A program made the position numbers and the translations under genes. A stretch of DNA of 64,000 bases. It comes from Usnea hakonensis (taxonomy: Eukaryota > Ascomycota > Lecanoromycetes > Lecanorales > Parmeliaceae). Within the stretch, counting starts at the first letter, position 1, and each line of letters starts with the position of its first letter. The notes beneath the pieces were generated by a model. The model saw nothing but the letters and a program-made list of their open reading frames with translations. It had not been told where the DNA came from and ran no database searches. The stretch spans positions 62,204 to 126,203 of the forward strand of contig BLJB01000030.1 in NCBI GenBank assembly GCA_013423325.1, given 5' to 3'. Below, piece after piece: positions 10,669-21,764 of this stretch.

Positions 10669-12454
10669 TTACTGGCCTCCTGCTTGCATTTGGCCGTGGT
10701 CCCGGTAAAAAAACGCGGGGCCGGCTGCTAATGTCGCGCTCCCGCCAGTGGTTTTGCAAAAAGCAGTGTAGAGTACCAAGAACAAGAACATTAAAAGGAC
10801 GTACGCCAAAGAGGCAACAACCGCAATTAAAGTAGCCAGAGAGAAACCGGAGCAGATGGTATCCCAGGATCCGGACTTGTCCTTTATAGCAACTATGATC
10901 TGCATTGCCTGGAGTATGATCGCCAGAAGAGCAAATACTGTGATGAAAATTTTTAAAAGTTGATTGAAATAGGTTGCGTATTCCGTGTGAGTTGTAAAGT
11001 AAGCGAGGCCACGATCTGTGGCTATCCAGATGAGATTGTGTCGACCGAGGCGAAGCTCGCTATATTCCCAACGTTTATTCATATCTTCCCAACGAATCTT
11101 TGGAATGACTGTGGTCGTAAAGCTGTCCCACCTCTCCCAGGTGATGTTTTCCGTTGAGCAATTTCAGTTTCTGTGCCAAGGCTAAGTCAAGTGGAGATTC
11201 GATTAGGCGGCAGTAGCTGTAGAGGAAGCCGGTGGCCAGTCCGGAAAGCTCTTTGTCATGGCAGATGACGTCTTCAAAGAAGGCAGCGTTAAGTAGGCGG
11301 TCTGACAGCGGCTTTATGGATATAATACGCTCAAATCAAAGCAGAGGTAAACGAGCTCCCTGCGAGGGAATAGTTCTCCGCTGGAGGACCGCTTGGTGAT
11401 GTAGTGAATAGATGTTGCCAAAGTTAATAATGATATGGAGATATTGGTGGACATCATTGAATTCTGCCACAGAGAGGTCTTTTTGCAGTAATGGCGAACT
11501 GGGCCTCTGAGATAGTAAAGCGCGGATTTGGATGCATTCCTGACCAATGCAAAATATTTCGGGACAGCTGATAAGAGATTCTGTAGAGGAACGTATCGGC
11601 GTGGCTGATATCAACATTTGGGAGGTCAACGGATAGGCGCAGTCCTAAAGATCGAAGTTTTATATCCAAACCAAAGTTTTTAGGCGTAAAGTAGGTAGAG
11701 GAGATAAGTATAGCGGGGTTTAGGCGAGCTCAAAATCCAGACTATCGTCATGGACACCCACAACAGTCGTCGACTCGACAATGAAGAAATGAAGGATACA
11801 TCTGATCTTTCAGATATACAGCTCATGCGCGATTCTCGGTGTGTTGGCAGCTTGTATATATTTGCCTCTGACCCTATCTAGGCTCAAGCCGAGCTTTAGG
11901 AGCAGTGAAGGGGGGCAGGGTTGGTTAATGCAGCCTTTTGTAAGTGCATTGCATTGTACTGCCACCCCATGTCTGTTTGACATATGAATAGGGACATTGC
12001 CTCTCAATACTCGGCTAAAGAGTGTCGCATCTTTAAAGGACTTTATCTCTCGCAACGCTGACACGATCAACATCTGTATTTCATCATCGAGACGATAAGA
12101 AAAGTCTGGCACTACCTCTCCCATCTCGAATGGACGGAGAGAAAACAGGACAACTGCTTATTCTGTGGTCGCCGAAATTTCTCAAGACCATCGTGTATAG
12201 AGTAGGCGCTCCTGCTTTTGTTCTGGCAATTTTCGCAAGCATGTCGACCAGTCGGTCTGACTACGTGCATACACACAGGATGACGAAATCATCGTTATTG
12301 AAAATCTTCGACCTGCTGGGTAATGGCACTGCCTGCTGATGCCGCTTCCTGGCTCTAACCGCCATGTCAGGGATATAGAAGCACTAGGGGGTGAAGATGT
12401 CAAACTCAGTAAGATGGAATGCCCAAGAGATTTGGATTTTCTCAGCCAGCTCAT
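10669..12454 (-). pseudogene. Decayed gene for a fungal hypothetical protein with C-terminal membrane helices
   Basis: On the minus strand the last 137 codons (11082-10669) are open. They start MNKRWEYSELRLGRHNLIW and carry two strong hydrophobic helices (LLKIFITVFALLAIILQAM; LATLIAVVASLAYVLLMFLF). This is the tail of a common fungal hypothetical family whose lead-in is W-x-x-F...ELRLxRLN. Upstream, related sequence continues but changes frame near 11150, where the ALAQKLKLL frame must slip to reach NITWERWD. It meets a TGA near 11340 and breaks into short pieces to about 12450, possibly to 12800. No single set of introns repairs it. I call it a pseudogene, but a multi-exon gene with sequence errors is not excluded. 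Function unknown. Confidence 0.45.
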
Positions 12455-12804
12455 ACAATATAGTTGAAAAGCTGAATACCGTCAAAGAGTTTCTTATCCA
12501 GCAGCGTTGGCCCAATGTTCCTCGTTCATGCATCCATTGTGGCTACCATAGAGGACGGAGGCCTCTGTGTGGTGGAGTTTTCTTTCCGGATATTGTTTCC
12601 ATCCATCACATCCACCTTCATGCCATTATCCAACCACGACTCCTGCTCAAGTCTTTTAAAAACCCGGCATGGTCATCGTTGATGTGGAAATCGGACAAGA
12701 AGGTCTTGGAAGAAGTGCATCGGAAAGCTCGGCCACGTAATGCTGTCAACGAACGATGGAAGCCTGTCGGGTTTTGGAAGTTGCATGACTTGGGCATAGT
12801 CTGA

Positions 12805-13039
12805 TCGAGCGATGAACCATTGAATGGACTAGCGAGTGTCTTGGAAGCTTTCTCCTCGGGTAGATTGAGTAAGTGAGTGACTTTGACGAAGGTAGATATC
12901 TGATCTACCCTACTTTAGCGCACACAGCCAAGCTTGACGCCGTTGGGATACACTAAGCTTGATTCTACGCCTTCACTGTTGTGAAGTCGTGTACCTCTTC
13001 CTCATCAAACACCGTGGCTGTAGTGTCCAGGCTCTCTTT
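12805..13039. other. Short intergenic spacer
   Basis: This is the 3' flank of the Zn2Cys6 regulator. Nothing is recognised here. Confidence 0.4.
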
Positions 13040-14785
13040 TCAGGTCAGGATAACTCTCGCCCCTAATCTTTCCATGGTTTCCCTCCACCCAACTCTTTCA
13101 TTGCCGTCAACTCGCCGCAGTCTCCAACACTCCTCCATCACTATCAACCCTTTCCAAGATATGCCAGGAGGATGCGCTCCTTGGATGGTCTTGCCAAACA
13201 CCTGACGAAATCTTTCATGCTGGTAATGGCTAGTTGACATACATCCTGCGATAGTATATGCCCAAGTGGAACGCAGGATAAGCCGAGCGGGCAGTTCCTC
13301 AAGCTTTTCGAGGCACTTGTTGACGAAGGTCTGGTCGATGTTTGGTTGCCTAGGGTCTAGATCAGACATCATCGTTTGTCGGAAGATTTGAGCACCATAA
13401 GCCCACAGGATGCTGATGAGTCTACTGTCTTCCTCAAGGACAGTTACGCCAGGGCGATTGTAATCTCTTTCAAGCCTATCGATTTCGGATTTGAGCTCCT
13501 CTGCAATCTCCTTATCGCGTTGCAACAGCTCCGTCGTGTTATCTGACGTGTCCGTCTGATTCTGATGCATCTCCTTCCGCTGTTCGAGATTTGCGATCTC
13601 CAAAATCTTCCCCATGATCCAGCCTTGGCAACCCATGATGTTCTGGGGCTGTATTTCTTCTGAGTAGAGAAGGCCGAGGTAGTCGAATGCGCAAGGGTCG
13701 TAAGAAAGCAGTCCAAAAGTAGAAATAGCAAGTACGTCAATCCATATAAAGTTGGTGATGCAAAACTTTAAAGAGCGTCTTCGCTCATGGCCGGGAGGCC
13801 AAATCGACAGGGCAGCTTCTACAAGCGATGCCTTCGATTCTGTGCCGTTGCAGAGGTTCAATGAGACACAGATTTCAAGATGGTTCAAGATCCTTCTGGC
13901 GGCTCGATGATGCATTTCCCAATAGCCTTGGAGCATGCTGAAAATTTCGAGGGTTTGAAGGTTTGTTATCACGTCCAGCATTTGTATCCCAGTCCATATA
14001 AACTCCTCCAGAGGTGTGCTCTCCATCAAGACGAATCTATCGATCTCAATCTTTAATCCTCGGACCGCCATACTTTGCAGACCGCTCACTTTGGGACAGA
14101 GACCGATGTTGTTGATGCTTGGGGGTTGAGTCAACGAAGTATCAAAACAAGCGCTGATGCTCAGAGCAGAATTGTAGAGAGGTTTGCAGCTGATCAACCG
14201 ATTCAGCATCCAACTTCTATCTCTGTTATGGTCAAGCTTGTAGAACGTGTGCGTTATCGGATGAATCACTTCCAAGAATAGCATGAGCAATCGTGTTTTC
14301 TCGTTTGAAGTATCAGAATCTGGCGCGAGGTTGCGTATCTTGCTGTCCCACCAGATCGTGTCAGGGCGAAGCTGCCAAATGTTCGTGCCGCCCAGAACAA
14401 CATTGGAGGACGGAAACATGTCAACGGCAATCGCTCCTGATGGAGGCTGGAGCTGGTGGGGGTGACGGAGACTGCCATCATCTTTGTCCTCAGGACTCGG
14501 TGTGGAGATCCTAGTGGTGCTAGAGATGCCCTCCTTGACTGCGACTTTCCTACGAATCTTGTAGCGAGTCTCTGCTAGAAATCGAAGATGCTTGGCTTCG
14601 TCTGAGTTTCTCACTTCATTCCAATTAGCCTTTTCGGTGTACCAGTTTGGGGCTGGTTCGTTATAGCCGTAGCATGCCAGTTGCCTGAATCGACAACTCT
14701 GGCACACTGGACGCTGCTCATCGCATTTCTTCTTGCGATTCCGGCATGTGAGGCATCCTGTTTGAGTTCGAGATCCGTCTGGCAT
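13040..14785 (-). CDS. Zn(II)2Cys6 transcription factor
   Basis: The protein is 581 aa with no intron needed. Residues 11-36 form the zinc cluster CLTCRNRKKKC then VCQSCRFRQLAC, with spacing C-x2-C-x6-C-x6-C-x2-C-x6-C, which binds two zinc ions and CGG-type DNA sites. The rest matches the layout of the fungal-specific regulatory domain (Fungal_trans_2), with VIHPITHTFYK near residue 190 and helical repeats to the C-terminus. It acts in the nucleus as a regulator. Targets are unknown; the nearest metabolic gene is the dienelactone hydrolase 1.5 kb away in the opposite direction, which is no proof of a link. Confidence 0.87.
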   Translation of the reverse strand: MPDGSRTQTGCLTCRNRKKKCDEQRPVCQSCRFRQLACYGYNEPAPNWYTEKANWNEVRNSDEAKHLRFLAETRYKIRRKVAVKEGISSTTRISTPSPEDKDDGSLRHPHQLQPPSGAIAVDMFPSSNVVLGGTNIWQLRPDTIWWDSKIRNLAPDSDTSNEKTRLLMLFLEVIHPITHTFYKLDHNRDRSWMLNRLISCKPLYNSALSISACFDTSLTQPPSINNIGLCPKVSGLQSMAVRGLKIEIDRFVLMESTPLEEFIWTGIQMLDVITNLQTLEIFSMLQGYWEMHHRAARRILNHLEICVSLNLCNGTESKASLVEAALSIWPPGHERRRSLKFCITNFIWIDVLAISTFGLLSYDPCAFDYLGLLYSEEIQPQNIMGCQGWIMGKILEIANLEQRKEMHQNQTDTSDNTTELLQRDKEIAEELKSEIDRLERDYNRPGVTVLEEDSRLISILWAYGAQIFRQTMMSDLDPRQPNIDQTFVNKCLEKLEELPARLILRSTWAYTIAGCMSTSHYQHERFRQVFGKTIQGAHPPGISWKGLIVMEECWRLRRVDGNERVGWRETMERLGARVILT

Positions 14786-16331
14786 TTGTTCTGAAGAGGA
14801 TGATGTTGGTGCTGCGTCAGAATTGAGCGCTCAGCTCAGAAGATTGGCCTGCTGAAACGAAGATCACTTGATTACGTCAGTCGACATACATTCCAGGACC
14901 GCCGACGCCACTATCATCCTTTCATAGTACAATAATACAGAACTGAGTGAAGGCTTTCCGTACCTATAATAAAACAGGGATGGTCATGGAACGCTTTCGA
15001 TTGATAATTAGCGCGTGACAAGAAAAGCGTTTGAACGGTGATCAGTATTGATAAGTTGTACGCGGGATGTATAAACGTATCCTGCGGTGGGCATTGAGCG
15101 TATTGAATCACATCAGTCAGTTATTCGAATGAAATGCTGACAAGGAATACGCGTACTAAAAATTTCGGTAATGGAGATGATTTCGGGTTCTCTTGGTCTT
15201 ATTGAGACCGGGTCATTTTTCCCAGCAGAACTGGAAGCTAGATATGCACCCAAAAGAATGTGCTTGATCACTCGATGTATACGATTTTCAGCTGGTTAAA
15301 AGGTGGCCAGACTGAGCTTCGACCGCGCTTAAGCTTAACCCATTTTGGAAATGGTGGTCATACTTGCACCAGGGAGGCTGCCAGTAGTCATTTTTACTGC
15401 TACGGTTCTTTCCGAAATTATAGTACACCGTATTTTTTCCAAGCTCCCGGGAGGTTTTTTAGATCTTAGGAGATTTTCAGCTTGGGAGATGAGTATTACC
15501 CTCCTCACGAGATGCTCCCCGTATATACGCTGATAATTAAGCGAAATTTTTGATTACAGGGCCTTGATGCCACATACCCATCCCCCTAGCCCCACACCCC
15601 TACTCCTACCACTACCCTTGATGCCCTTCTAGCATTGCGATACTACTAGAATTACCTTACCGAAACAGGTTAAGCTTAAGCGCGGTCGTTAGAGCCCACC
15701 CGTGTCAAAAGCTTACCTTACTTAAGCGCGGTTTATGGTATTCAATTTCTCTCAAGTACTCTTTCTTTACACGTAAGAGATATTGATTTCAGACTACCTA
15801 GCTCGAAACCCTACATTCTCAAACTCACTGAATTGATGCATCTGCCTTGAACATGTTTTAAGCCCACGGTGTTCGCAAATTTCGTACAGCACCTGTGGGC
15901 TCCTGGAGTCAGCCAGCTGTTGGCAAATTCTTGTCTACAAGACTTACAAGTGCCAATTCCAATGCCAATTTCGAAAGGGGCCTCATTCGCACGGTTCAGC
16001 CCAGCATGTGCTCTGATGTTCTGGAGCCTCTGATGGCTTAGCTTCGTTAGAGGCTTCTTTCAGCGGCGTACAGGGATGAATTAATTTCCGAATTGAAGGC
16101 TTCTGCGTAGGATTCCGCACATTCCTTCTAGGAAATGCTGTTGGAGTTTCAGATAATCACTAGAAGATAGTTGCTGTGTAAAGTATATAGTGTCGAGCAA
16201 GTCGTCCTGAAGCTTGCTCATCATTTTCCAGGCTCCGCTGAGCTTCGACTTCTTCCACCATCTCTCCCGACTTCTCCCTTTTCAACGACTACTCTGTTGC
16301 TTTACACTCTCGCTTATTAGCATAAGACCAA
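14786..16331. other. Intergenic region containing a MITE-like element
   Basis: This lies between the Zn2Cys6 gene (-) and the dienelactone hydrolase gene (+). It contains the inverted-repeat element at 15321-15687 and a third copy of its end motif, ttaagcgcggt, near 15724. A TATATA near 16186 may serve the hydrolase gene. No coding potential is supported. Confidence 0.55.
15321..15687. mobile_element. MITE-like element with 20-bp perfect terminal inverted repeats
   Basis: The 20 bases at 15321-15340 (gaccgcgcttaagcttaacc) are the exact reverse complement of 15668-15687. Pairing continues imperfectly for about 17 more bases on the inner side, with the mismatches I compared mostly of C/T or G/A type. 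The 327-bp core codes for nothing recognisable. Length and structure suit a non-autonomous DNA element. I found no convincing target-site duplication, so a chance inverted repeat in a mutated region remains possible. Confidence 0.55.
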
Positions 16332-17332
16332 ATGTCGTGTCCACAATGCTTTACTGGCCATGTCAATCCTGGAACACCAAAAGGTCGCTGGGATACTGTG
16401 CATGGTCTTCGAACTTACATTGCAGAGCCTGCAGCTGGCAAACAGACGTTAGGCATTATCGTGATCATCCCTGACGCTTTTGGGGTCGATTTCGTCAACA
16501 ACCAGACACTAGCAGACCATTATGCCTCAGCAACACAGTATCTGGTATACCTACCTGATTTCATGGATGGTTAGTTTGCTCATACGAACGCTGCCCCAAA
16601 TAACCTCACACCAAGGTTAGGCTACAAGACTATGGTTCTTGTGTGGCTGACCGTTCGTTCTTCAGGCAAGGCAGCATCTGTTCAATGCATGATCAATATG
16701 GCCCACATGTGGGATGAAAAGGAATCCTGGATTAAGAAACCGTAAGTCAGCAAAGTGTCATAGATGCCGTGCAATGTATACTGATCGCTTTCTCAAGATA
16801 TTACATCTTCATTACAATGAGCGAATTCATTCCATTCCTGTACAGGAACCGGCTCAGTCTGTGTTGGCCGAGAGTCACAAACTTTCTCAGAGCGCTTCGC
16901 GAAGATAAAGGTGCTACCATGCCAGTGGGTATCGCGGGCTTTTGCTGGGGTGGCTTGCACGCCGTCAGGCTCACCCACGACACGGCAGATGCAAAGACTG
17001 CAAACGGTCGACCACTAGCAGACGCGTTCTTCACTGCTCATCCCAGCAATATTAAAATCCCTCAAGATATTGCGCACGTCAAAGGGAACTTGTCAATAGC
17101 AATAGGTGACGATGATGGTGTCATGGATATCAAGCAGGTTCGAGCAGCCCAGAAGATTCTGGCGGACAAGGGAGACGTTGACTCGGAGATTGTCATCTAT
17201 CCGGGAGCGAAACATGGCTTTTCGATACGTGCCAGCAGAGCACAGCCCGATTCGAAGGAGACCAGGCAGGCAGAAGAGGCAGAAAAGCAGGCCATTTCAT
17301 GGTTTCAACGACGGTTCGAAGCTGCCAAATGA
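16332..17332 (+). CDS. Dienelactone hydrolase family protein
   Basis: Exons 16332-16569, 16666-16741 and 16798-17332 give 282 aa. The introns are 96 bp (GTTAGT...CAG) and 56 bp (GTAAGT...AAG); phases agree. It is an alpha/beta hydrolase. The nucleophile motif GFCWGG places Cys at residue 154, GDDDGVMD holds the likely acid, and AKHGFSI places the catalytic His at 244. The N-terminus MSCPQCFTGHVNPGTPKG is typical of the fungal subgroup. It probably hydrolyses a lactone or carboxylic ester in the cytosol. The family is annotated for dienelactones of aromatic breakdown, but most fungal members have unproven substrates. The triad is intact. Confidence 0.85.
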
Positions 17333-18829
17333 CTTCGGGCCCCTCCAAAGCCCTAAATCTGCTTTTCATGTTATCAGCGGAGAAGATCCTTCTGTAGTGG
17401 GTGGTCCGTTCTTCAGGAGCAATCTCAATCCTTCGCTTTAGGTCCGTAGAATCCGCAATACATGTGTGTGTATTTCGCTAGTTTATCTTGCACAACAGTC
17501 TTTACCGCCGAGTCTCAATATTGAAGGTTGCAATCTGTTCGATGACCGCTATACACAATGCAATATAAATATAGGCATGATGCCAATGGCAAGCCTTCTT
17601 TCCTCGACCATATCTAGGCTCGGTAGCCCGTGTCCTCGGTTGCTAGTTCCTGAAGCTGCTCCTAGGCTCAGCATATCGGGTCGAGATGGCCGAGAGCTCG
17701 ATTCGCGCTGCTCCACGAGTGCCGCTTGTACACCAAATTCTATGAAAGGATAGCTAATTGAGAATGGAGTGTCCGTGCAGGCTGCATTGTTGTCGGCGGT
17801 CAATAATACTGTTATACAATATCCTTCGATGAAGGGAGGGTATCAATGCAGCGCTGAAAGAATGTGTGGAGAGAACTGGATTACCCAAGAACGGCTTTGA
17901 GGAATAAAGCCTTGTGCGTCCTAGCTGTCTATTAAGGGTCGATTTGCTGTGTTGTTCCCGATGATTGATATTCCGTGATGCTACTCAAGGTATGCAGACT
18001 TACGAAATAGTATTCAGCGCCGTGCTCATTCATCTGGGACGTTCGTCCATCGGTGAGAGCGTCGCTTTGGTGGACTTGGCCCTTATCTTTTCACAAACCC
18101 ACTTCATATTATCCCACCACGACCCCATCAACCCTTTTCTATTCAAAGGCCTTTCGATCCTTGCTCCCCGTCAAAATGGAGTATCTTGTATAAACGAGAC
18201 ACAAGCAAAATGAACCACAAACGGATATCGAGCATCGAATAAGTTTCATAGCTTTTTTTTTTTTTTTGGAATGAAAAAGGGCTCGGATTTGTGGATTTGG
18301 TGTAGCTTTGCTTGGAAGCTTGAAGTTGTAGTACTGACGAATAAATTTTAGGCCCATTTTTGGAGTCTCGGGGGAGGAAGGGGATTGCACATCAGCACTG
18401 TTTGTAAATCATTGCCTTCAAGCGTTTGACTAGAATGTAGCACCACTCCCATACGTCCCAGCCAAAACTTTGCATGAGGGGGTTCCAAGATGAATCGACT
18501 CTTTACCTCTGTTTGGAAGATCTAGCTCTCATGTCTACGAGTAAGATGTCTACTCATTATGATTAACTTGTCCTACTTACTCCGTCTTTCTGATCGAGGT
18601 CATGCGCAAGGATGAATAGATATATGTACTTATCAAAGGGAAGGTACAACCTGGTGTCTTTGATAGAGCCTAAGCCGGATATGGTTAGAATGCCCAGTCT
18701 CCCGCAGGAATGGAAGGTGCAGACGGCTTAGCGCAGGATGACGGTTGAAAAAAGTTTACGAGGCAACATGTTAGACCATCTTCCGCCTTTCTATTCGCTG
18801 ATCTTGCTCTATTTCCGCCATCTCAAAGC
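17333..18829. other. Intergenic region, no gene seen
   Basis: About 1.5 kb between two plus-strand genes. It has a run of 17 T near 18251 and short frames without motifs. Confidence 0.5.
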
Positions 18830-20521
18830 ATGGTGTCGGCGACAGATGTCATCACCTATATCGGTGTACCTCTCGCCGTTCTCGGCGTATCGCCCATCTT
18901 CTACACCTTCACCTTGGCCCTTTTTACCAGGCTCAAGATACAGCGTATTCTACGGGAGAACGGTGTCCTGCCTCGTTTGAGGGCTAGATTGATGACAGGC
19001 GTGGTCGAAGTCGATTTGCCCGTCCTTCACCTGTTTCCTCTTCATCGCCAAGAGCAACAGTATTGGGTGCCGTCAGCATCAGAAAAGACGGTAGACGGTG
19101 CTTCTTGGAGTTACTTGAACTTTGAAACCACGGAATTGGAACTCTTCACTTGTCGCATGCAGAGATCAGACAAGATCACACTCCCAGAAGCCAAGATCTC
19201 CTTCAGTGACCTGCTCTACTTTCTCCAAGACTTGGGTTGTTATCCAGACCTGGACGGCTTCCACAGACTTCGAAGTCGCGGTCAGAGTACGGCTGGAATC
19301 TCATTGATGTTGTACGGGGACCCACAGCAGCGAAGTGGTCTTCGCATTCTAGAAGTTGCGAAGTCTGGGGACCGGTACGGTGTAGTTTCATTGAGATTCG
19401 TGAATCGTGGATGGCTTGGAAGTCCTAGCAGTTTCCGCAACTCAACTACAGTATTACCTCCATTCTCCATGAGTGGTCCTCTACTAGAACCGAAGCATGA
19501 TGAACTTTCCCTAGCGACCAAAAATGTTGCTTCTACAGTCCAACTAGCCGAGGAGTCAGTAAAGCCTAGCGACGCTCATTTTTCAACGGAATCCCGTTGT
19601 CATTTTCTTATCAGCCTACCAGGAGACGTGGAAATGCATGTCTCCATTCATGAAGCCCCACCACCCAGTGAAGGCAAAATGCTATCATCAGATCACTTGA
19701 AGCTTCTGAACCCAGAGTCGACCCAACAGGACAACTCGAAACGGGACAATTACTGGAGGCATTGGTTTGCTTGTGCGGCGGTCGCAGTGTATGGCTATGA
19801 GAAAGGGCCATCTTTCTATCGGTTTCTGCCTGATCAACGATTCTTACAATTCGCGCGATTTTACGGTCCGAAGGTAAAGAGCGTTATTTACTATGGCCTC
19901 CTCGACGAACATCGGAAGACTGATGACAAGCGGTTAAGATACGCCGATGGCGACAGCCTCGAGTTCTCAAATGCCACCAACAGACCCAACGCTCCACAAC
20001 CGATGCAGCCTGCCGAGGGACACGTTAGTGAATGGATAACAACTACAGAACTTGAAGAACTTCTGCGTAAAGCTATCTTCGTTCACGAAATTTATAAAAT
20101 CCAGGCCATTGTTCAAAAACACATAGCTACGCTGGATTTGACGCGGTTTTGTCTCCACTGGCTTTACCATAACCCCGTTCGCTTCGAATCGTTGTCAATA
20201 GGGAGTTTGCCGGAAGAGCCTTGGGACCTTGAATGTCTTACGCAGCACACAGCCAAAACTATTCTTCGCACCGCCATATTGGACGCCAATTTCGCGAAAA
20301 ACTTAAATAATCAGGTTGACAGATTAATGCTTCAACACGCTGACGAGGTTGAGTCCTTTTCCGGGGAAGCGTTCCGGAAACGGGCAACGCAAGAGGAGTC
20401 AAGATACTTTTGTTGTGCAATAGTTCTACTAGCGATAATAGGGCATAGAGCTCCGTATCTGCTCTCCGGGCAAGATGTCAAACATTTTGAGGATGAGTGG
20501 TCACACGTCTACCTTTCATAA
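18830..20521 (+). CDS. Conserved fungal hypothetical membrane protein
   Basis: The protein is 563 aa in a single exon. The N-terminus ATDVITYIGVPLAVLGVSP with the following helix forms a membrane anchor. Then comes a basic stretch (RLKIQRILRENG) and the motif VVEVDLPVLHLFPLHR. This opening is shared by a widespread family of uncharacterised proteins in plant-associated ascomycetes, as far as I recall. The remainder is soluble, with a second weak hydrophobic segment near the C-terminus (FCCAIVLLAIIGHRAPYLL). No catalytic motif is visible and no function can be assigned. Confidence 0.72.
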   Translation: MVSATDVITYIGVPLAVLGVSPIFYTFTLALFTRLKIQRILRENGVLPRLRARLMTGVVEVDLPVLHLFPLHRQEQQYWVPSASEKTVDGASWSYLNFETTELELFTCRMQRSDKITLPEAKISFSDLLYFLQDLGCYPDLDGFHRLRSRGQSTAGISLMLYGDPQQRSGLRILEVAKSGDRYGVVSLRFVNRGWLGSPSSFRNSTTVLPPFSMSGPLLEPKHDELSLATKNVASTVQLAEESVKPSDAHFSTESRCHFLISLPGDVEMHVSIHEAPPPSEGKMLSSDHLKLLNPESTQQDNSKRDNYWRHWFACAAVAVYGYEKGPSFYRFLPDQRFLQFARFYGPKVKSVIYYGLLDEHRKTDDKRLRYADGDSLEFSNATNRPNAPQPMQPAEGHVSEWITTTELEELLRKAIFVHEIYKIQAIVQKHIATLDLTRFCLHWLYHNPVRFESLSIGSLPEEPWDLECLTQHTAKTILRTAILDANFAKNLNNQVDRLMLQHADEVESFSGEAFRKRATQEESRYFCCAIVLLAIIGHRAPYLLSGQDVKHFEDEWSHVYLS

Positions 20522-20871
20522 AGAGCAGCAATTCCGGCCATACATGATAAAGCCCCATGAGGGTGCTCTTGTACCGCTCGGGTACCGATGGAACTTCTTC
20601 GTCTTGGTCGCTGAACTCACGAATGTTTCTATTTCTCGTTCTCCTACGGGTCAGCAAAGAGTAAACTCATAAAAATGGCCTTCACTCCTTCCGGTTTTCT
20701 ACTGCTAGATGAGTGGACATACGTCGGTCTTCAATTTGCGATAGGGAAAAGTCTGGAAACTTGGTTTTGTGAGTCTGCATAACGCTGACAACCCAGATCT
20801 AAGACTTGCATGATGATTTCTGAACCTAGTAGATCTATCAACGGAGACGTTATCAAAAAGAGTGAGGACAA
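20522..20871. other. Intergenic spacer between convergent genes
   Basis: 350 bp between the 3' ends of the membrane-protein gene and the broken secreted-protein gene. Nothing is recognised in it. Confidence 0.4.
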
Positions 20872-21758
20872 TCAGGATGTCGCAACATTGACACCGGCAC
20901 CGGTGGCGTTAGCTGTCTGTGATGCCATATTCCCAATTTCCACCCCGGTCGGTTGAGGATCTGGAGGCTGAACTATCTTCATCAACTCTAATAGCTCTTG
21001 GACCGCGATCGATCTAGCCAGCGGATCCTGGGAGTACTTCAAAATCTGATTCTTCGCGAAAACGGAATTTTTGCCGTATACGACGATTTCAATGTTACCT
21101 TGTTCTCCTGAAGATGAAGTCAGTTCTCTCGGATCTTTCATTGTCTCTCAAATTATTGGGGATTTAAACATGCCGTTCCTGGGGATCACTCCTCCCACTC
21201 CCTTTCCGAGAATGCAAGTCCGGAATATTATCCGTGTTGCGCCTCTGAGGCTATTCCAAGTAGCATTGTCATGCGGGACGTTGTTGAAGTTCGTAGCGAG
21301 AAGTAGCTGGATGTTGCATGATCCTTGTGCAAATTTAGCTTCGAAAAAGATTCCACCACTTTGCTTCGCTTGTGGAGGAATTGCATACGAAAACTCTGCT
21401 CATACGGCAATCTGAAATTGTTCAGCGTGCGCGATACGTCTGAAGCCCTGCTGTAGAAGTTGCGCAGGACTGGCTTGGCTAATGGATCTTTGGGGTAAAG
21501 ATTTGTGAGTATGTGGTCGCAGTCGTCGTACGAAGGGCGCCCAACGGTGGCGCCCCACTCCGGGCCTGGGGGGCACGTTGGGTTCTCTGGAGGACGGCCG
21601 TATGAAGGCGCTAGGAGCGACGAGGAATTCTGCTCGAGGAGGGGAAGATTGAGCGAAAGAGGTTCCGTTGGTAAGGCCAGGACGGGACTGAGCGCTGGCA
21701 ACAGCACTGTAAAGGATGTCATGAGCCTACAGAAGCCGGGATTCACACACGGCTGCAT
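20872..21758 (-). pseudogene. Small secreted protein gene, interrupted by a frameshift and an in-frame stop
   Basis: From the ATG at 21758 (or 21722) a signal-peptide-like segment (MTSFTVLLPALSPVLALPT) is followed by PTCPPGPEWGATVGRPSYDDC, the style of a fungal small secreted family. Near 21365-21390 the reading frame must slip one base. It continues as IPPQAKQSGGIFFEAKF...FRTCILGKGVGGVI, then meets a TGA at 21150-21148. The same frame resumes with GNIEIVVYGKNSVFAKNQIL to a stop at 20872. The TGA could lie in a 45-bp intron (GTGATC...GAGAG), but the slip has no good intron solution. Either a pseudogene or a gene with one sequence error. Function unknown; probably extracellular. Confidence 0.5.
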
Positions 21759-21764
21759 CTTCAA

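Noticed and set aside
12391..12804. 137-codon plus-strand frame
   Set aside because: Lies opposite sequence that belongs to the decayed minus-strand gene and has no protein-like features.
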